Source: Dromiciops gliroides (taxonomy: Eukaryota > Chordata > Mammalia > Microbiotheria > Microbiotheriidae). From it: 64,000 nucleotides of DNA. The stretch lies in assembly GCF_019393635.1 (NCBI RefSeq), contig NC_057861.1, positions 191,038,026 to 191,102,025 of the forward strand, written 5' to 3'. The translations under genes were made by a program, and so were the position numbers. Shown in pieces: positions 1 to 10,964 of this stretch. How positions within the stretch are numbered: position 1 is the stretch's first letter; each line of letters starts with the position of its first letter. Under the pieces are notes generated by a model that saw only the letters and a program-made list of their open reading frames with translations, searched no databases and had not been told where the DNA came from.

Positions 1-790
1 AGGAATCTTTGTAAGCAAACTTCTAAAACAAGTGTAAACCAAAATTAATGAGGAATTAAAACAAATTTACATCAAAAATGTAAGAAAATGGGTAGTTGCC
101 TCCTCTCAAAGAAGATATAACAGTCAATCAAACTACTCCTAACCTGTTTTTAGGACAAAGGTCTCAGATCCCCTCCTCCCCCTCTGGCTAACAAAATCAC
201 ATGGTTCAATGAGCCCTGGAGTTGTGTCCATTTAAGGAAGAATAAGGTTCACTACTGAATTATGCCCATATAAGGAAGACATGATTAGAGATGGGAGTGC
301 TTTTTTTAGATTAGCTAGTTTTTTGCAAGTAGATTGTAACCCTTGAGTAATGGGACCAATGATGAAAAGGGGGAGGGTCCATTCCCGTTAGGGACTAGGG
401 TTTATAACCGAGCCTGGGAGCCCCCTTTCTTGGCACCCACTAGCTGCACACTAGGGTGCCTCCTTCTCACAAGGAAATTAAAGAGCCTTTGTCACATTGC
501 TGCTGAGAATTATTTAGAAGAGGACTGTTTTCCCTCACAAAGAACCATTCTCCAATAAATTAGTGGTTAACATATATCAACAATTTTCAAAGTAAATGCC
601 AACATATGAAAAATTATTCAAAATTACCAAAGACAGTGGCATCTCATTTACAATAAGATATGTTGTAAAGGTAAAAAGGGGGGGGGGGGAGAATGGTAAT
701 TAGACCCTTTCAAACAGTGATCCTCACAACTGGGTTTTACCCCAAGAAGGTTAAGGGAGGAAAAAAAGCTCACAAAATATTCATAGTAGT

Positions 791-942
791 TTTTTTGGGG
801 GGGAGGGGGGGAGAATGAGGGTTAAGTGACTTATCCAGAGTCACACAGCTATTAAGTGTCAAGTGTCTGAGGCCAGATTTGAACTCAGGTCCTCCTGAAT
901 CCAGGGCTGATGCTTTATCCACTGTGTCACCTAGCTGCCCCC
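791..942 (-). mobile_element. tRNA-derived SINE, type B
   Basis: Full length, minus orientation, with a G/T-rich degenerate tail at its left. Flanked by the 9-bp direct repeat CATAGTAGT (782-790 and 943-951), the target duplication. Confidence 0.92.
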
Positions 943-965
943 CATAGTAGTACTATTGTTGTTTT

Positions 966-1102
966 TGCAGGACAATGAGGGTTAAGTGACTTGCCCAGGG
1001 TCACACAGCTAGTAAGTGTCAAGTGTCTGAGGCTGGATTTGAACTCAGATCCTCCTGAATCCAAGGCCGGTGCTTTATCCACTGCGCCACCTAGCTGCCC
1101 CC
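966..1102 (-). mobile_element. tRNA-derived SINE, type B
   Basis: Minus orientation. Its 14-bp flanks ATAGTAGTACTATT (944-957) and ATAATAGTACTATT (1104-1117) differ at one base and overlap the duplication of the SINE at 791, so both copies used nearly the same target. Confidence 0.92.
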
Positions 1103-1450
1103 TATAATAGTACTATTAATAATTTTTAATAGCTTCAAAAACTAACTAGAAAATGGCTAAAAATTAGTGGTCATATGAATGTAATGAGAGTCACAAATAA
1201 GAATCAGAGAACTATGGTAGCATTTTATCAACTGATCTAGAGCCAAAGAACAATATGCACAATATGCACAATAACAGCAATGTAAATGAAGATTATCACT
1301 AAAAGGCAAGTGAATTCAGGTCAAATATATTAGCCAAGCTTCACTCCAGATGAACTAGATTAAATGCTAAATTTAAATCAAATGTTACATGTACTGGAAA
1401 TCATAATCGTAAGTTAAAGGTTTATGCTTACCTGCTTTTTATGAGAAGGC

Positions 1451-1830
1451 ACTATGGAGAGAGGAGTTGTTCATTGGGAACTGATGTACCAAAACAAAAT
1501 GTATTCCTGAAAGATGTGCAAACAAAATACATTCCCAATAATTGGAGAATAACTGAACTGTGGTTTATGAACATAGTGGAATATTGCTGTGCATTAGAAC
1601 AAATAAACATGAATAATTCAAAGTAACACAGAAAGACTTGAGTAAAATGATGCAGACAAGAAAGGAAGAGACCACAAAACAACATACCCATCGCTTGGTA
1701 AATCAAGTCAAGACCAAGCAACAACCAAACTGTGGTAAAATGTTCATGGGAGCAGTTCAACAAAGAGACTGAAGGATGGAAATAAGGGAATGAGAAAGGG
1801 CTTCAAAGGAGAGATGGCACTAAAATTCAA
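1451..1830 (+). repeat. Degenerate L1 3' region
   Basis: Contains the decayed L1 tail phrase around 1555-1600 (tggaatattgctgtgcatta) that also occurs in better preserved L1 ends in this window (for example near 8100 and 26990). No open frame. Confidence 0.5.
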
Positions 1831-2290
1831 TCTTGAAGGAGTGGAACAATTTCAACAAGCAGAAGTTTGTAACGTCCATTCCAGAAGTGGGTAATGATGT
1901 CCTACTTGGATAGGCGGTAGAAGGAAATAGTAGACTGGGGGTGGTAGAGGGGAGAGATGATGGTTGTTTTCAAGTATTTGAAAAGCTGTCACACACAAAG
2001 GGTTTACACTTGTTTTGTTTGCCCCACCCCACACCCTGCAGGCAGAACTAGGTAAAAGTTACAGGGAAGTAGATTTACACTTGCTATTAAAACTTCCAAA
2101 TTGTTAGAGCTATTAAAAATTGGAATTGGCTGCTTGCCTCAGGAAGTAGTGAGTTTTCACTCACTGGAGATCAAATGGTCACTTCTGGATTTTTTCTGTA
2201 GGTGGTATTTCTCAAGTCAAGTATGAGTTGGACTGACTCCTGGGATTGCTTCCAACTTTGACATTCTGATAGTCTAAGCTAACTGCACCA
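1831..2290 (+). repeat. CR1/L3-like ancient LINE fragment
   Basis: Resembles an old mammal-wide LINE: a tract like ttttcaagtatttgaaaagc (1969-1988), later cctcaggaagtagtgagttt, and a close in cttccaactttgacattctgat. The fragment at 53225-53585 shows a neighbouring part of the same kind of element. Family name from memory. Confidence 0.5.
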
Positions 2291-2555
2291 AGAGGAATGG
2301 TAAATATGAAGAATTACAAAAAAATATGGGGAGATTTATATAAACTTATCGAGTGAAAAAAGCAGACTCAAAGGAAATATTAACATCATGACTACAACAA
2401 AGTCAATGCACAAAAAATTAAAGGATAACAAAACTCAGATTAAATACAATTGGCAATTGGTTCCAAACCATTAAAGCATAAGTCCTTTTCAGTTAAGAAA
2501 CCTTTAATTTTTTTTTAAAGGAATATTTTCAGAAACAAAGAACATATTGGGAGGG

Positions 2556-2703
2556 GGGGCAGCAGTTAGGTGGTGCAGTGGATAAAGCAATGGCCCTGGG
2601 TTCAGGAGGACCTGAGTTCAAATTTGACCTTAAACACTTGACACTTGGTAGCTGTGTGACCCTGGGCAAGTCACTTAACCCTCACTGCCCTGGGGGAAAA
2701 AAA
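2556..2703 (+). mobile_element. tRNA-derived SINE, type B
   Basis: Plus orientation; the 5' end has a small insertion (GCAGCAGTTAGG). Ends in a G-run followed by a short A tail. No clear target duplication found. Confidence 0.9.
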
Positions 2704-3139
2704 GACCATATCCTCCTTACATATCTAATAAATTCAATAGTATTTTCAAAGCTCTCCTCTATTGAGGTTTTCTTAATATGCTTCTCTAATTCTCTATGCA
2801 TCTTAAAAAAATGCTTCAATGACTCTTCTTTTTTGGCAACACCACCCACCACTAGTCAATCTCCTATTTCCTCCCAAATCTCACCCTCAATTGAAAAATA
2901 GAATAACAAAACTCTTGTAACCAATAACCAGCCAAGCAAAGCAAATCCATACACTGGAAATGTCAAAAAATAATTTTCCCATTTCGCACCTCTCTCAGGA
3001 GATGGGGAACATGCTTCATCACTAGTCCTAAGAATGGGTGTCTTGCTGCATCTAGGGAAAAGTTCATAACAGATGCTACATCAACCAATTATCATAATAT
3101 CATGGTTTTCTCCAGCTCCATTCGAGAACAAATGAAGAT

Positions 3140-3292
3140 GACTACACACGCATAACATTGAATTGCCTGAGTTCTTAAGGGGTGGGGATATGGGAAGGGA
3201 GGGAGGAAGAGAATTTGGAACACAAAGTTTTAAAAATCGATGCTAAAATTTGTTTTTACATGTAATTTAGGAAAAAATAAAATTCTAAAAAG
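3140..3292 (+). repeat. L1 3' terminal fragment
   Basis: G-rich block (ggaagggagggaggaagaga) followed by tttttacatgtaa and AATAAAATTCTAAA. This is the same 3' end seen at 6325, 16440, 27590 and 28460. Confidence 0.7.
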
Positions 3293-4334
3293 AAAAAAAC
3301 AAATGAAGAGGAGTGAAGGAGGCTAAAAAATGGGATTTAGAAAGGTGTAACTGGCTATAGATAGGACAAGGAGACAAGGCACTCAAGAGTAATGGACAGT
3401 GTAGAGTTGAATTGGTTCACCAAATGGTTGATATCACAACAACCCTTTCTACACCTTAGAAGAGAAACTCAAAAACAAAACAAACAAAAAAGACTAAAGA
3501 CTACCTTCTGGTGATAACCCCTTATGTCTCTTCTCACTCCAAAGTTCTGTATTTTACTATATATACCATATCATCAATTAAAAAATGAAGGAGAAATAGT
3601 TATAAAAGGCTATCACCAGAGAAAACAAAGGATAACTGATGGAAAGCCAGCTACTTGCTTTTCCCTGGAAGCAAATATCAATATATTTGGAAGAAGGCTC
3701 CCTTTCTCTCCCAGTTGTCTTATGGTGAGATTTCATGGGAAGATATAGTTTTTTAAAAAGGTTAAAAAAATCTTACAGAATAAAAAGTTGTGGATATATT
3801 ATAATCTGTACTGATAGGGATTACAATGAGATTAAATTCATCCAACTACTTTAGCAAAGTCTTTAGTTTACAACAGTTCGTTTATTTGTATAGTCCCTAC
3901 AAACACCATACATATATGTATAATATGAACATATATACATATATAAAAACAATAATCTTCTACCAATAATGGTTACTTTTCTATGGTAACCTCTCTTCCT
4001 TACTTGCCAGGAAATATCCCATTCATCCCAACTTTTAATGTTCCTCATGCATAAAACATGAACAATTCACAAGTGGGTTTTTTAAAAAGCTCTAGAAAGA
4101 GAATTAAAGCAATACAATATTGACCCACTTCACTACTGCTTCTAAGCAGGAGTTATTAGATAGATGAACTCTCTAACCTCTAATCTTCAACGAAGTCCTT
4201 CATATTTATAAATGTTTTCTACTTGTTGGATGAAATTCTAATTTATAAAATTACTAGTTTAATTTAAGAAATTGTCCATCATTTTAAAGCATCAAAATTC
4301 CCTGCCACTAATTGTCCATCATTAACTGTTTTCT

Positions 4335-4822
4335 TTCCCGACTCATCTCAAGCTGCAAGTAGATATCTGATTGAAATATGATTCTCTATGGTCAGAAGCT
4401 TGGCATGCCTGTGCCCCTCTTGCACTGGGCCACCACCACTCGATTTGGCCCACTGGTTCAGAACAAGACGCTTCACCCCAACTCCAGCAGAGACTACAGT
4501 CACTTCACCCTGTCCAATCACCAAACCCCCTCACTGATCAGAGATCGAGAGCCAAGGCAGCTGGCACTAAGGCAGACTGGGAGGTGTCTGTTCCTGGGTG
4601 GGTCCAGGCTGCGAGCTGAGCTCCTCTCTCTTTCAGCCCAATCAACAGGTGATCTCAATTGCCATTTCTGGCTGGAAAAATAGTCTCACTCTGTTCTCAT
4701 ATGAGTTAGGCTGCTTTGAGAGTCTTTTTTTATGGCATTATTTGGGAGTGAGTGGCAGATTTGTTGGGAGCAAGGGGGAGTCACAGCCTCTCCTCTGACA
4801 TCTTGGCTCCACCCCCCAGAAT
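4335..4822 (-). repeat. L1 5' UTR fragment
   Basis: On the minus strand it begins with GGGTGGAGCCAAGATGTCAG, the usual L1 promoter start carrying an AAGATG YY1-type site, and continues GC-rich for about 480 bp without reaching an ORF1. The short open frames here are not genes. Confidence 0.55.
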
Positions 4823-5218
4823 TATCATTAACTCTCAAGACAGAAGATACCAACACTTTCAACAATTTCAATAAAGTCTATTGTAGATGTCAACTTCCAT
4901 CTTAACACAGAAGTACATACCACCAACTACAAATTTTCTAAAATGTCTCTGCACAGAAGTCTACATACATATATTTTTCTCTCATTAACATACAACAGTT
5001 GAATTTTTCAAAGTTTCCTTTGGATGCAGATAAATATAAACATTTCCTCCCAGTCAATATTACTGAAGCTTTGCTAAAAAATTAATTTTGACCATTAATT
5101 GTCCTAATACTCCCCTTCAATGTCACACTTTCTTTATAACATGGATAAAACTGATTCAAAACCTCTAAGTTAAAATAACTCAATTCTTAATCAAATGTAG
5201 TTTTATTCATAAACATAA

Positions 5219-5335
5219 CTAGCTAGAAAGGGACCTGAAGACATAAAATCCAACCTTATTAAAAAGATGAGGAAACAGAGGCCTGAAGAGATTAAGTTTG
5301 GGCCCAAAGTCATGAATGTAGCATGTAGGCTGTCA
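5219..5335 (+). repeat. Ancient mammal-wide repeat fragment
   Basis: Pattern 'gaaagggacctgaagacat...aaaagatgaggaaacagaggcc' recurs in decayed form at 57145 and 58545. Family not assigned. Confidence 0.4.
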
Positions 5336-5341
5336 AAATTA

Positions 5342-5989
5342 TGTAGGGGGATGAATTTAATTGATTAAATTGATCATCCCAAAATTAAATTGAAGCATCC
5401 CAAAGAATTACAAGATTCAGTGACTCAGTTTTATCAAGACTGTGAGGCCACAGGGAGAATCACCCAAAGGAGGTACGTGTCTCGAATAGGGAGAGGAAAA
5501 ATGGTTATATTTTTAGTGAGAAAGGTAGGTTATTTCCTTATTATCCTAATCTCCTCTTGGGGAGGTTCATATCCTAATTTGGAATTCTTGGGTTCCTAGA
5601 CACATCCTCCAAGGCGGGTACCTTTTTCCCTAGGGGCGTGTTTTTGGGGTTTAAATGTCATAAGGTGAACATAAGGACACATCTTGGTCCTTTCTGCGCG
5701 TGTTCCTAAAGACGTGTTTAAACTTGTCAGAGTCAGATAGTCTCTCTGTTATGATATCTCTTTACTTTAAGATCTGGTTTCTAGTTGCAGTTTCTGTTTC
5801 CTATCATCTAGGAATATTAATGGCTATTAATGGTTAATGGTCCCTGGTTACCTTCCCTAAGTTTCTGTTGATAGTATTGGTTGATAGTAACCCTCTGGTT
5901 GTTCAGGTCTTAGTTTCTCTGTTAATTAATCCTTCTGGCTTCTATTGATCAAATCTTAGGTTATCTGTTAACCCTTTTAGCCTCCATCA
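5342..5989 (-). mobile_element. Solo LTR, family LTR-A, copy 1
   Basis: About 650 bp; on the minus strand starts TGATGGAGGCTAAAAGGG, as the three other copies do. No internal viral genes flank it, so it is a solo LTR left by recombination of an old endogenous retrovirus. The right end is clear; the left end and target duplication are eroded. Confidence 0.75.
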
Positions 5990-6324
5990 AAACTACAGTT
6001 GTTTGTCTACAAACACAGGATCTTCTCCACTAAACCACGTTGCTTTTGTGTTCCAAAGAATACCTAAGAATGCACAGAAAGTATCCTACTTTTGGGGAGT
6101 CATTTATGAGGGATAAATTCCCATATCCTCTATTCCAGTAACCTATAAAGAGCTTTTTCCAATGGTAACAGAAGCCTAGAAACAGGTTCTCCATTCCCTA
6201 GGTTGGAGATATGAACTCAGTGTGTAGGTACAGGGGAATTTAGTTAGCTTACTCCAAAACACAACTGACAGCAGGTCTCTGGAATGAAGATTTGGAAAAA
6301 GCCTTTCAAATAAATAAATAACAT

Positions 6325-6432
6325 ATTGGATAGCTGGGGGAGGGGAGGATATTTGGAGCACAAAGTTATAAAAATGAACATTTAATATTGTTTTTACATG
6401 TAACTGGGGGAAAATAAAATTCTAAATGAGTG
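6325..6432 (+). repeat. L1 3' terminal fragment
   Basis: G-rich tract, ATTTGGAGCACAAAGTT, then TTTTTACATGTAACTGG and AATAAAATTC with an A-rich tail. Only the terminal 100 bp of the L1 is present. Confidence 0.65.
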
Positions 6433-7190
6433 AAAAAAAAAAAGAAAAAGATGAGAAGGGATAAACATAAGCAGCCAACATAAGATAGTTCAAAGACACC
6501 AGCTACTTATCGTTTCTATGTTTTTACAACTATGCTTGGAAAAACAGAATAGAGGGAAATTAGTTATCAGAGAACACCCATGAAATCACAAATCCTTAAA
6601 GTACTAATAAATTAAGTAATTCCTATTTATTGGGCATGAACTACATGCAAGGCACTATAACACTAAGAACTATATAGTCCCTGCATTCAAAAAGTTTGGA
6701 ATTCAATTCTACATATAGGTCTGTGAAGACTAGAAATATAAAGATAAAAACACCATCCCTATTCTCATAAAGTTAAGTTCATAACGTGGACCTATATATC
6801 ATTTATGGCTACAAATACTCAACACTACTTCACCAAGAACTCACTGCTACTACAAAGACAAGTAGCAATCGAAGTTTAACTTTTCCTTAGTTGACTATAT
6901 GTAAAGAAGAAAGACCACACAGTAAGACTTTATACTAAGAAACTAAATTAAAGATATCAGTTTATTGCACATCTTTTCAAACCCTAATATGAAGATATCT
7001 AATGTATCATAAACCATAAATTCCCTAAAACACGCCTGAATTATTTTTAATCCTGAAAAATATTATTAAGTAGTTATTTCTCAAGGCAAATAATATCAAT
7101 AAAATGAAATTTACTAAATTTGAAACAAATTTAGTATGACAAGATATGTCAGTTTGACTCAACTTCTAGGTATTACTTGTTCTCTCTTAC

Positions 7191-7298
7191 CTTCAATAAT
7201 TCCTTACAGCTATCAAGGCCAATATCCACAAGAATGCCCTTCACTTTTTTCCGAACCTTCCTAATATTGTCAAGATTTTCAACAGGAATTTGAAACAT
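7191..7298 (-). CDS. ADNP2: ADNP2 first coding exon (exon 2), partial gene
   Basis: Encodes the N-terminus of activity-dependent neuroprotector homeobox 2, a nuclear zinc-finger/homeobox protein related to ADNP. The minus strand reads ATG at 7298 and then exactly 36 codons, beginning [18 protein letters not shown] and ending in CKELLK, which I recognise as ADNP2 (ADNP itself starts MFQLPVNNLG). The exon starts at 7308 after a strong acceptor (T-rich tract, then CTTTAG) and ends at 7191 before a consensus donor AAG|GTAAGA. Coding ends in phase 0 at residue 36, the same point as I recall for the ADNP paralogue. The start has A at -3. The zinc fingers and homeobox lie in later exons, outside the window to the left. 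The exon is too short to stand out as an open frame. Identification rests on remembered family sequence; confidence is high. Confidence 0.93.
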
Positions 7299-7308
7299 TG
7301 TGATGTTC
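7299..7308 (-). other. ADNP2: ADNP2 exon 2, 5' UTR part
   Basis: Ten untranslated bases (GAACATCACA on the minus strand) lie between the splice acceptor at 7309-7310 and the ATG. Nearly the whole 5' UTR must therefore come from an upstream exon, placed by inference in the CpG island near 18.2-18.5 kb. Confidence 0.88.
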
Positions 7309-7468
7309 CTAAAGCAAAAGAAAAAAACAGGAATATAATAAACACATAACACTAAGAAATTTTACTTCTCTGCAATTAAAATTTTAAAACACTAACAGTT
7401 GCTTATTGGGGTTTGCTTCACTTAAAAGATAAATAAAATAAACTTACATTTGTGACAATAATATTGTA

Positions 7469-7610
7469 GGGGGCAGCTAGGTGGCACAGTGGATAGAGCA
7501 CTGGCCCTGGAGTCAGAAGGACCCCAGGTCTGGTCTCAGACACTTGACACTAACCAGCTGTGTGACCCTGGGCAAGTCACTTAACCCCAATTGCCTCACA
7601 CAAAAAAAAA
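7469..7610 (+). mobile_element. tRNA-derived SINE, type A
   Basis: Plus orientation, 160 bp upstream of the ADNP2 exon 2 acceptor and antisense to the gene. Short internal loss before the B box. Ends TTGCCTCACACA plus A9. Confidence 0.92.
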
Positions 7611-7949
7611 GTTATGAGTAGAAAAAATGAATTTAGACCATTAACAAAGTAAATAAAAGGAGTTTAAAGAAACGGCTACTTATAGTCCTAATAACCTATT
7701 AAATAATTACAAGATATTACACTAGAATGAAGAGTAATGAATGCTTTTTACAGTCTCCAATACAGGTAAACTCTATATGAATAGGATCCAACCTTTATCA
7801 AAGAACAGTGTTGTATATAGTTAACATTTTGACATAATATCTATACTTTGTCTATCTTGAAGTAGAAAAACTTTAGGTAAAGTTCAAAAAATGACTTCTA
7901 CTTTTAAGTTTTACTTTAAAAATTATGTCAGATTGTAGGCATACTACTA

Positions 7950-8285
7950 CGTTGTTGATGCAGCTGTGAATTGGTCTAACCATACTGGAAAGCAATTTGG
8001 AATTATGTTCATACCCTTTGACTCCCATTGCTATGCATATAGCCCAAAGAGGTCAAAGACAGAAAGATCCCTGATATACCAACATATTCACAGCAGCACT
8101 TTTTGTAGTAGGAAAACACTGATAAAGTAGATGGCCACTGAATATGTAATGAATAAACATGTGGCATGTAGTTTACAAATATATAAGAAACTATAATAAT
8201 AAGAATAAGAATTCAAAGAAACCTAGGAAGACACGACTGATTCAGTATGAAGTAGAATCAAAATAATAACAATAATTATAAACCT
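7950..8285 (+). repeat. L1 3' region
   Basis: Decayed post-ORF2 sequence: 'ataccctttgactcccattgc', 'cccaaagaggtcaaagacag', 'acagcagcactttttgtag'. The same phrase set occurs at 26800-27010. Confidence 0.65.
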
Positions 8286-8414
8286 TATAATAACAAAACC
8301 CAAAACTGAATGCAGCATAATTGTAATGACCAGCTTTCATGAAGGAGAATTATGAAACTACAACTCCCTTCATTGCAGAGGTTGGGGATGACAAATGTGG
8401 AAGATTATATATAC

Positions 8415-9089
8415 CAGTTCTCAAAATATAATCTATGGATCTCTGGTCCCTCCCCCAAACCACTTCAGGGTGGGGTCTGAGATGAAAATTATTTTCATAG
8501 CAATACTAAGATATAAGTTATATGCCTCTTAAATTGCACCTCTTGTTTCCAACTACATATCTGCGTGGGGCTAGGTTTTTTTTCATAAATTTAAGCCAAA
8601 ACAATTTATCACAACAGATTGAATTAGAGGCAGATATGGGAATCCAGCTGTGTTCTATTAAGGGAGACATTAAAATCGATTTGCAAAAATATGTAAAATG
8701 ATGTAACTATTCTCACTAAACTTTTTTGGATAGTTCCTTTTTTCATAAAAACCTTGTAAATAAAAATAATTCAATCCTAAATAAATGGTAAATGAATATC
8801 AACAGATATAACCAGAGGTGTGTAAATCAGCCTAAACCAGGATTAATAAATCTTCACGTGACTAATCAAGGCCTGATCAATTGTTTTGATGATTCTCTAA
8901 ATCAGAAAATGTTAATGATTCAAATTATCCTTTAAACTGTGTTAGCCATAAGTTTTTCTCTCCTCAGGAGAGTTAGATGTTAAACATTTACTATAACACC
9001 TTTAGATATAATTAATATAAATCTGTTTTCTGGTATCCTCAATTTTGTAGAGTATAAAAGCATCCTGAAACCAAAAGGTTTGAGAACTG
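8415..9089. mobile_element. hAT-type DNA transposon remnant
   Basis: Perfect 11-bp terminal inverted repeats CAGTTCTCAAA (8415-8425) and TTTGAGAACTG (9079-9089). Inside, 'tcagggtggggtctgagatgaaaattattttcat' resembles old hAT (Tip100-like) elements. No transposase frame remains and the 8-bp flanks do not match, so it is old and non-autonomous. Confidence 0.65.
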
Positions 9090-9260
9090 CTAGCACATGC
9101 TATGCTATCAAACTACTCATGCACTGCTTATTTTGCTGAACTTTTGTTTCCGTACTTTTTAGTTTTTCTAGGGATGCTTCCTTGGGGAAAAAAAGAAAGG
9201 ACATATAGGCTATGTATATGATGTAAAAATCAATAAAAATAATTTTCAAAAATATATCAA

Positions 9261-9410
9261 GGGGCAGCTAGGTGGGGTAGTGGATTGAGCATGGGTCCTG
9301 GATTCAAGAGAACCTGATTTCAAATCCGACCTCAGACACTTGGCACTTACTAGCTGTGTGACCCTGGGCAAGTCACTTAACCCCAGTTGCCTCATCCCCC
9401 CCCCAAAAAA
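9261..9410 (+). mobile_element. tRNA-derived SINE, type A
   Basis: Plus orientation, mildly diverged (GGTGGGGTAGTGGATTGAGC). Its tail has become C8 followed by A6. ATATAT-rich flanks hide the target duplication. Confidence 0.9.
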
Positions 9411-9479
9411 GATATATATATCCAGATTAAAATTTCTATTACAAACAGAAGCTAAAAATCCACATTTGATACCACCATC

Positions 9480-10665
9480 CCCTCAACCTATAATCCTCTA
9501 ATGCTCCTCCCTTTTACAGAAAATTCACAGAAAAAAATGTCCCCACTTATTTTCTTCACTTCCTTTCCTCTTACAAGTTTTAGCTCCTTAACTCCTCTGT
9601 CAATCTGGCTTCTTATTACTCAATTGAAAAAGCTCCATCCAAATTTACCAATGATGAGTGCCAAAGCAAAAAGCTTTTCAAACTTCATCTTTCTTAACCT
9701 CTCTGCAGCATGACACTAGAGCCTCCCGGAGACTCTCCTCTCTGGTGTATAGCTATATGGCTATATATAATTATAAAAACACCAATTGCCTACTAGACTC
9801 TTCAAATCAAGATGTCCCAAAGACATCTTACGCTCAACATGTCCAAAGGAGAACACATTTATCTTTCCCCCAAGAACTTCCTTATTTCTGTCAAAGGTAC
9901 CTCCATCTATTTACTCATGTTCCCAATCTCCAAGGCATTGCTTACTTTTACTTAATTGCTTACTTTTCTCTCCATCCAAGCTACTGCCTAGCTATGGTTA
10001 TTCTACCTACAAAACATTCCTCTTACCTATCTCTCCACTCCTCTCTTCTGACACTGCCACCACTCTGATGCAGGCCTGAATCACTTCAAACCTAGACTGG
10101 TTGGTACCCTTGCCACAAGTCTCTTCCCCACTCCAGTCAATCCTCCATCCTCAGCTTCAAAGTGATCTCCTTATAAAGATATGACCATGTTACCACCCCC
10201 TACTAAATAATCCACAGGAGCTTCCCCATCTCCTCCAGGATCAAACAGAAAATTCTGTTTGGCCTTCAAGCAATTCATAACCTGCCCTCTCACCCTTCTC
10301 CCAACACATTGTAATACAATGACATCGCCTTCCAGTTCCTGTCTCCCAACTTTGGGCATTTTCACTGGCTGTCCTCCATGCCTGGAATAATTCTCCCTCT
10401 TCATCTCTGCCTTCTGGCTTCCCCTCTAGCGTCAGCTAAAATTACACTTTCCACAGGAAGTTAATTCTAAGTCTTCCCTCTGTTGAATCATTTTCAACTT
10501 AATCCTGTATATTGCTTATTCATACGGCTGTTCGCATGTTGTCTTCCCCCACTAGAGTGTGACCTCCTGGGGGCAGGGGCTGTCTTTTATGTTCCTTAGT
10601 ATCCCCAGTGCTTAGCACAGTGCCTATCACATAGTAGGCACTTAATAAATGTTAACTATTACAAC
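9480..10665 (+). repeat. LINE-2-like 3' fragment
   Basis: Long pyrimidine-rich stretch ending in the L2-type terminus: 'ggcaggggctgtcttttatg', 'cttagcacagtgcctatcac', 'taggcacttaataaatgtt'. The open frames at 9658-10079 lie inside it and have no recognisable domain. Decayed. Confidence 0.6.
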
Positions 10666-10671
10666 AGCTTC

Positions 10672-10790
10672 CTTTGACATCAATTTTTTTAAACTTTGTG
10701 TTCCAACTTCTCTTCCTTGCTCCCTTTCCACCCCCCAGCCCAAGAACTCAAGCAATTCAATTTAAGTTACACATTAGTAGTCATGGAAAA
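10672..10790 (-). repeat. L1 3' terminal fragment
   Basis: Reverse complement of the L1 end: 'aaactttgtgttccaacttc' followed by a C-rich tract and 'caagaactcaagcaattcaa'. It matches the plus-strand copy at 27565-27640. Confidence 0.6.
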
Positions 10791-10811
10791 CATAATGAAA
10801 CTAACCCTCTT

Positions 10812-10964
10812 CTTTTTTTTTTTTTTTTGCATGGCAATGAGGATTAAGTGACTTGCCCAGGGTCACACAGCTATTAAGTGTCAAGTGTCTGAAGCCACAT
10901 TTGAACTCAGGTCCTCCTGAATCCAGGGCCAGCACTTTATCCACTGTGCCACCTAGATGCCCCC
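10812..10964 (-). mobile_element. tRNA-derived SINE, type B
   Basis: Minus orientation with an 18-base T tail. Flanks CTAACCCTCTTC and CTAACTGATCTTC give an imperfect target duplication. It separates two LINE-2-like blocks. Confidence 0.92.

Larger units (their letters stand above)
1..7190 (-). other. ADNP2: ADNP2 intron 2 (partial, runs off the left edge)
   Basis: This lies downstream of the exon 2 donor. I looked for the next ADNP2 exon (about 90 bp, starting after the phase-0 junction) on the minus strand and did not find it, so exon 3 is probably beyond base 1. Repeats are listed separately. In 1-780, 1118-1450, 3300-4330 and 6441-7190 I see only AT-rich DNA without recognisable coding or RNA genes, apart from a decayed mammal-wide repeat tail near 6600-6790. 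Confidence 0.75.

Noticed and set aside
3863-4048. Minus-strand peptide with WDEWDISWQ, superficially like the next ADNP-family exon
   Set aside because: Lacks the rest of the conserved exon 3 sequence, and I see no phase-0 acceptor and donor around it.
7469-7610. SINE A- and B-box-like sequences as tRNA genes (here and at other copies)
   Set aside because: No cloverleaf can be completed; it is a tRNA-derived SINE head with A-rich tail.
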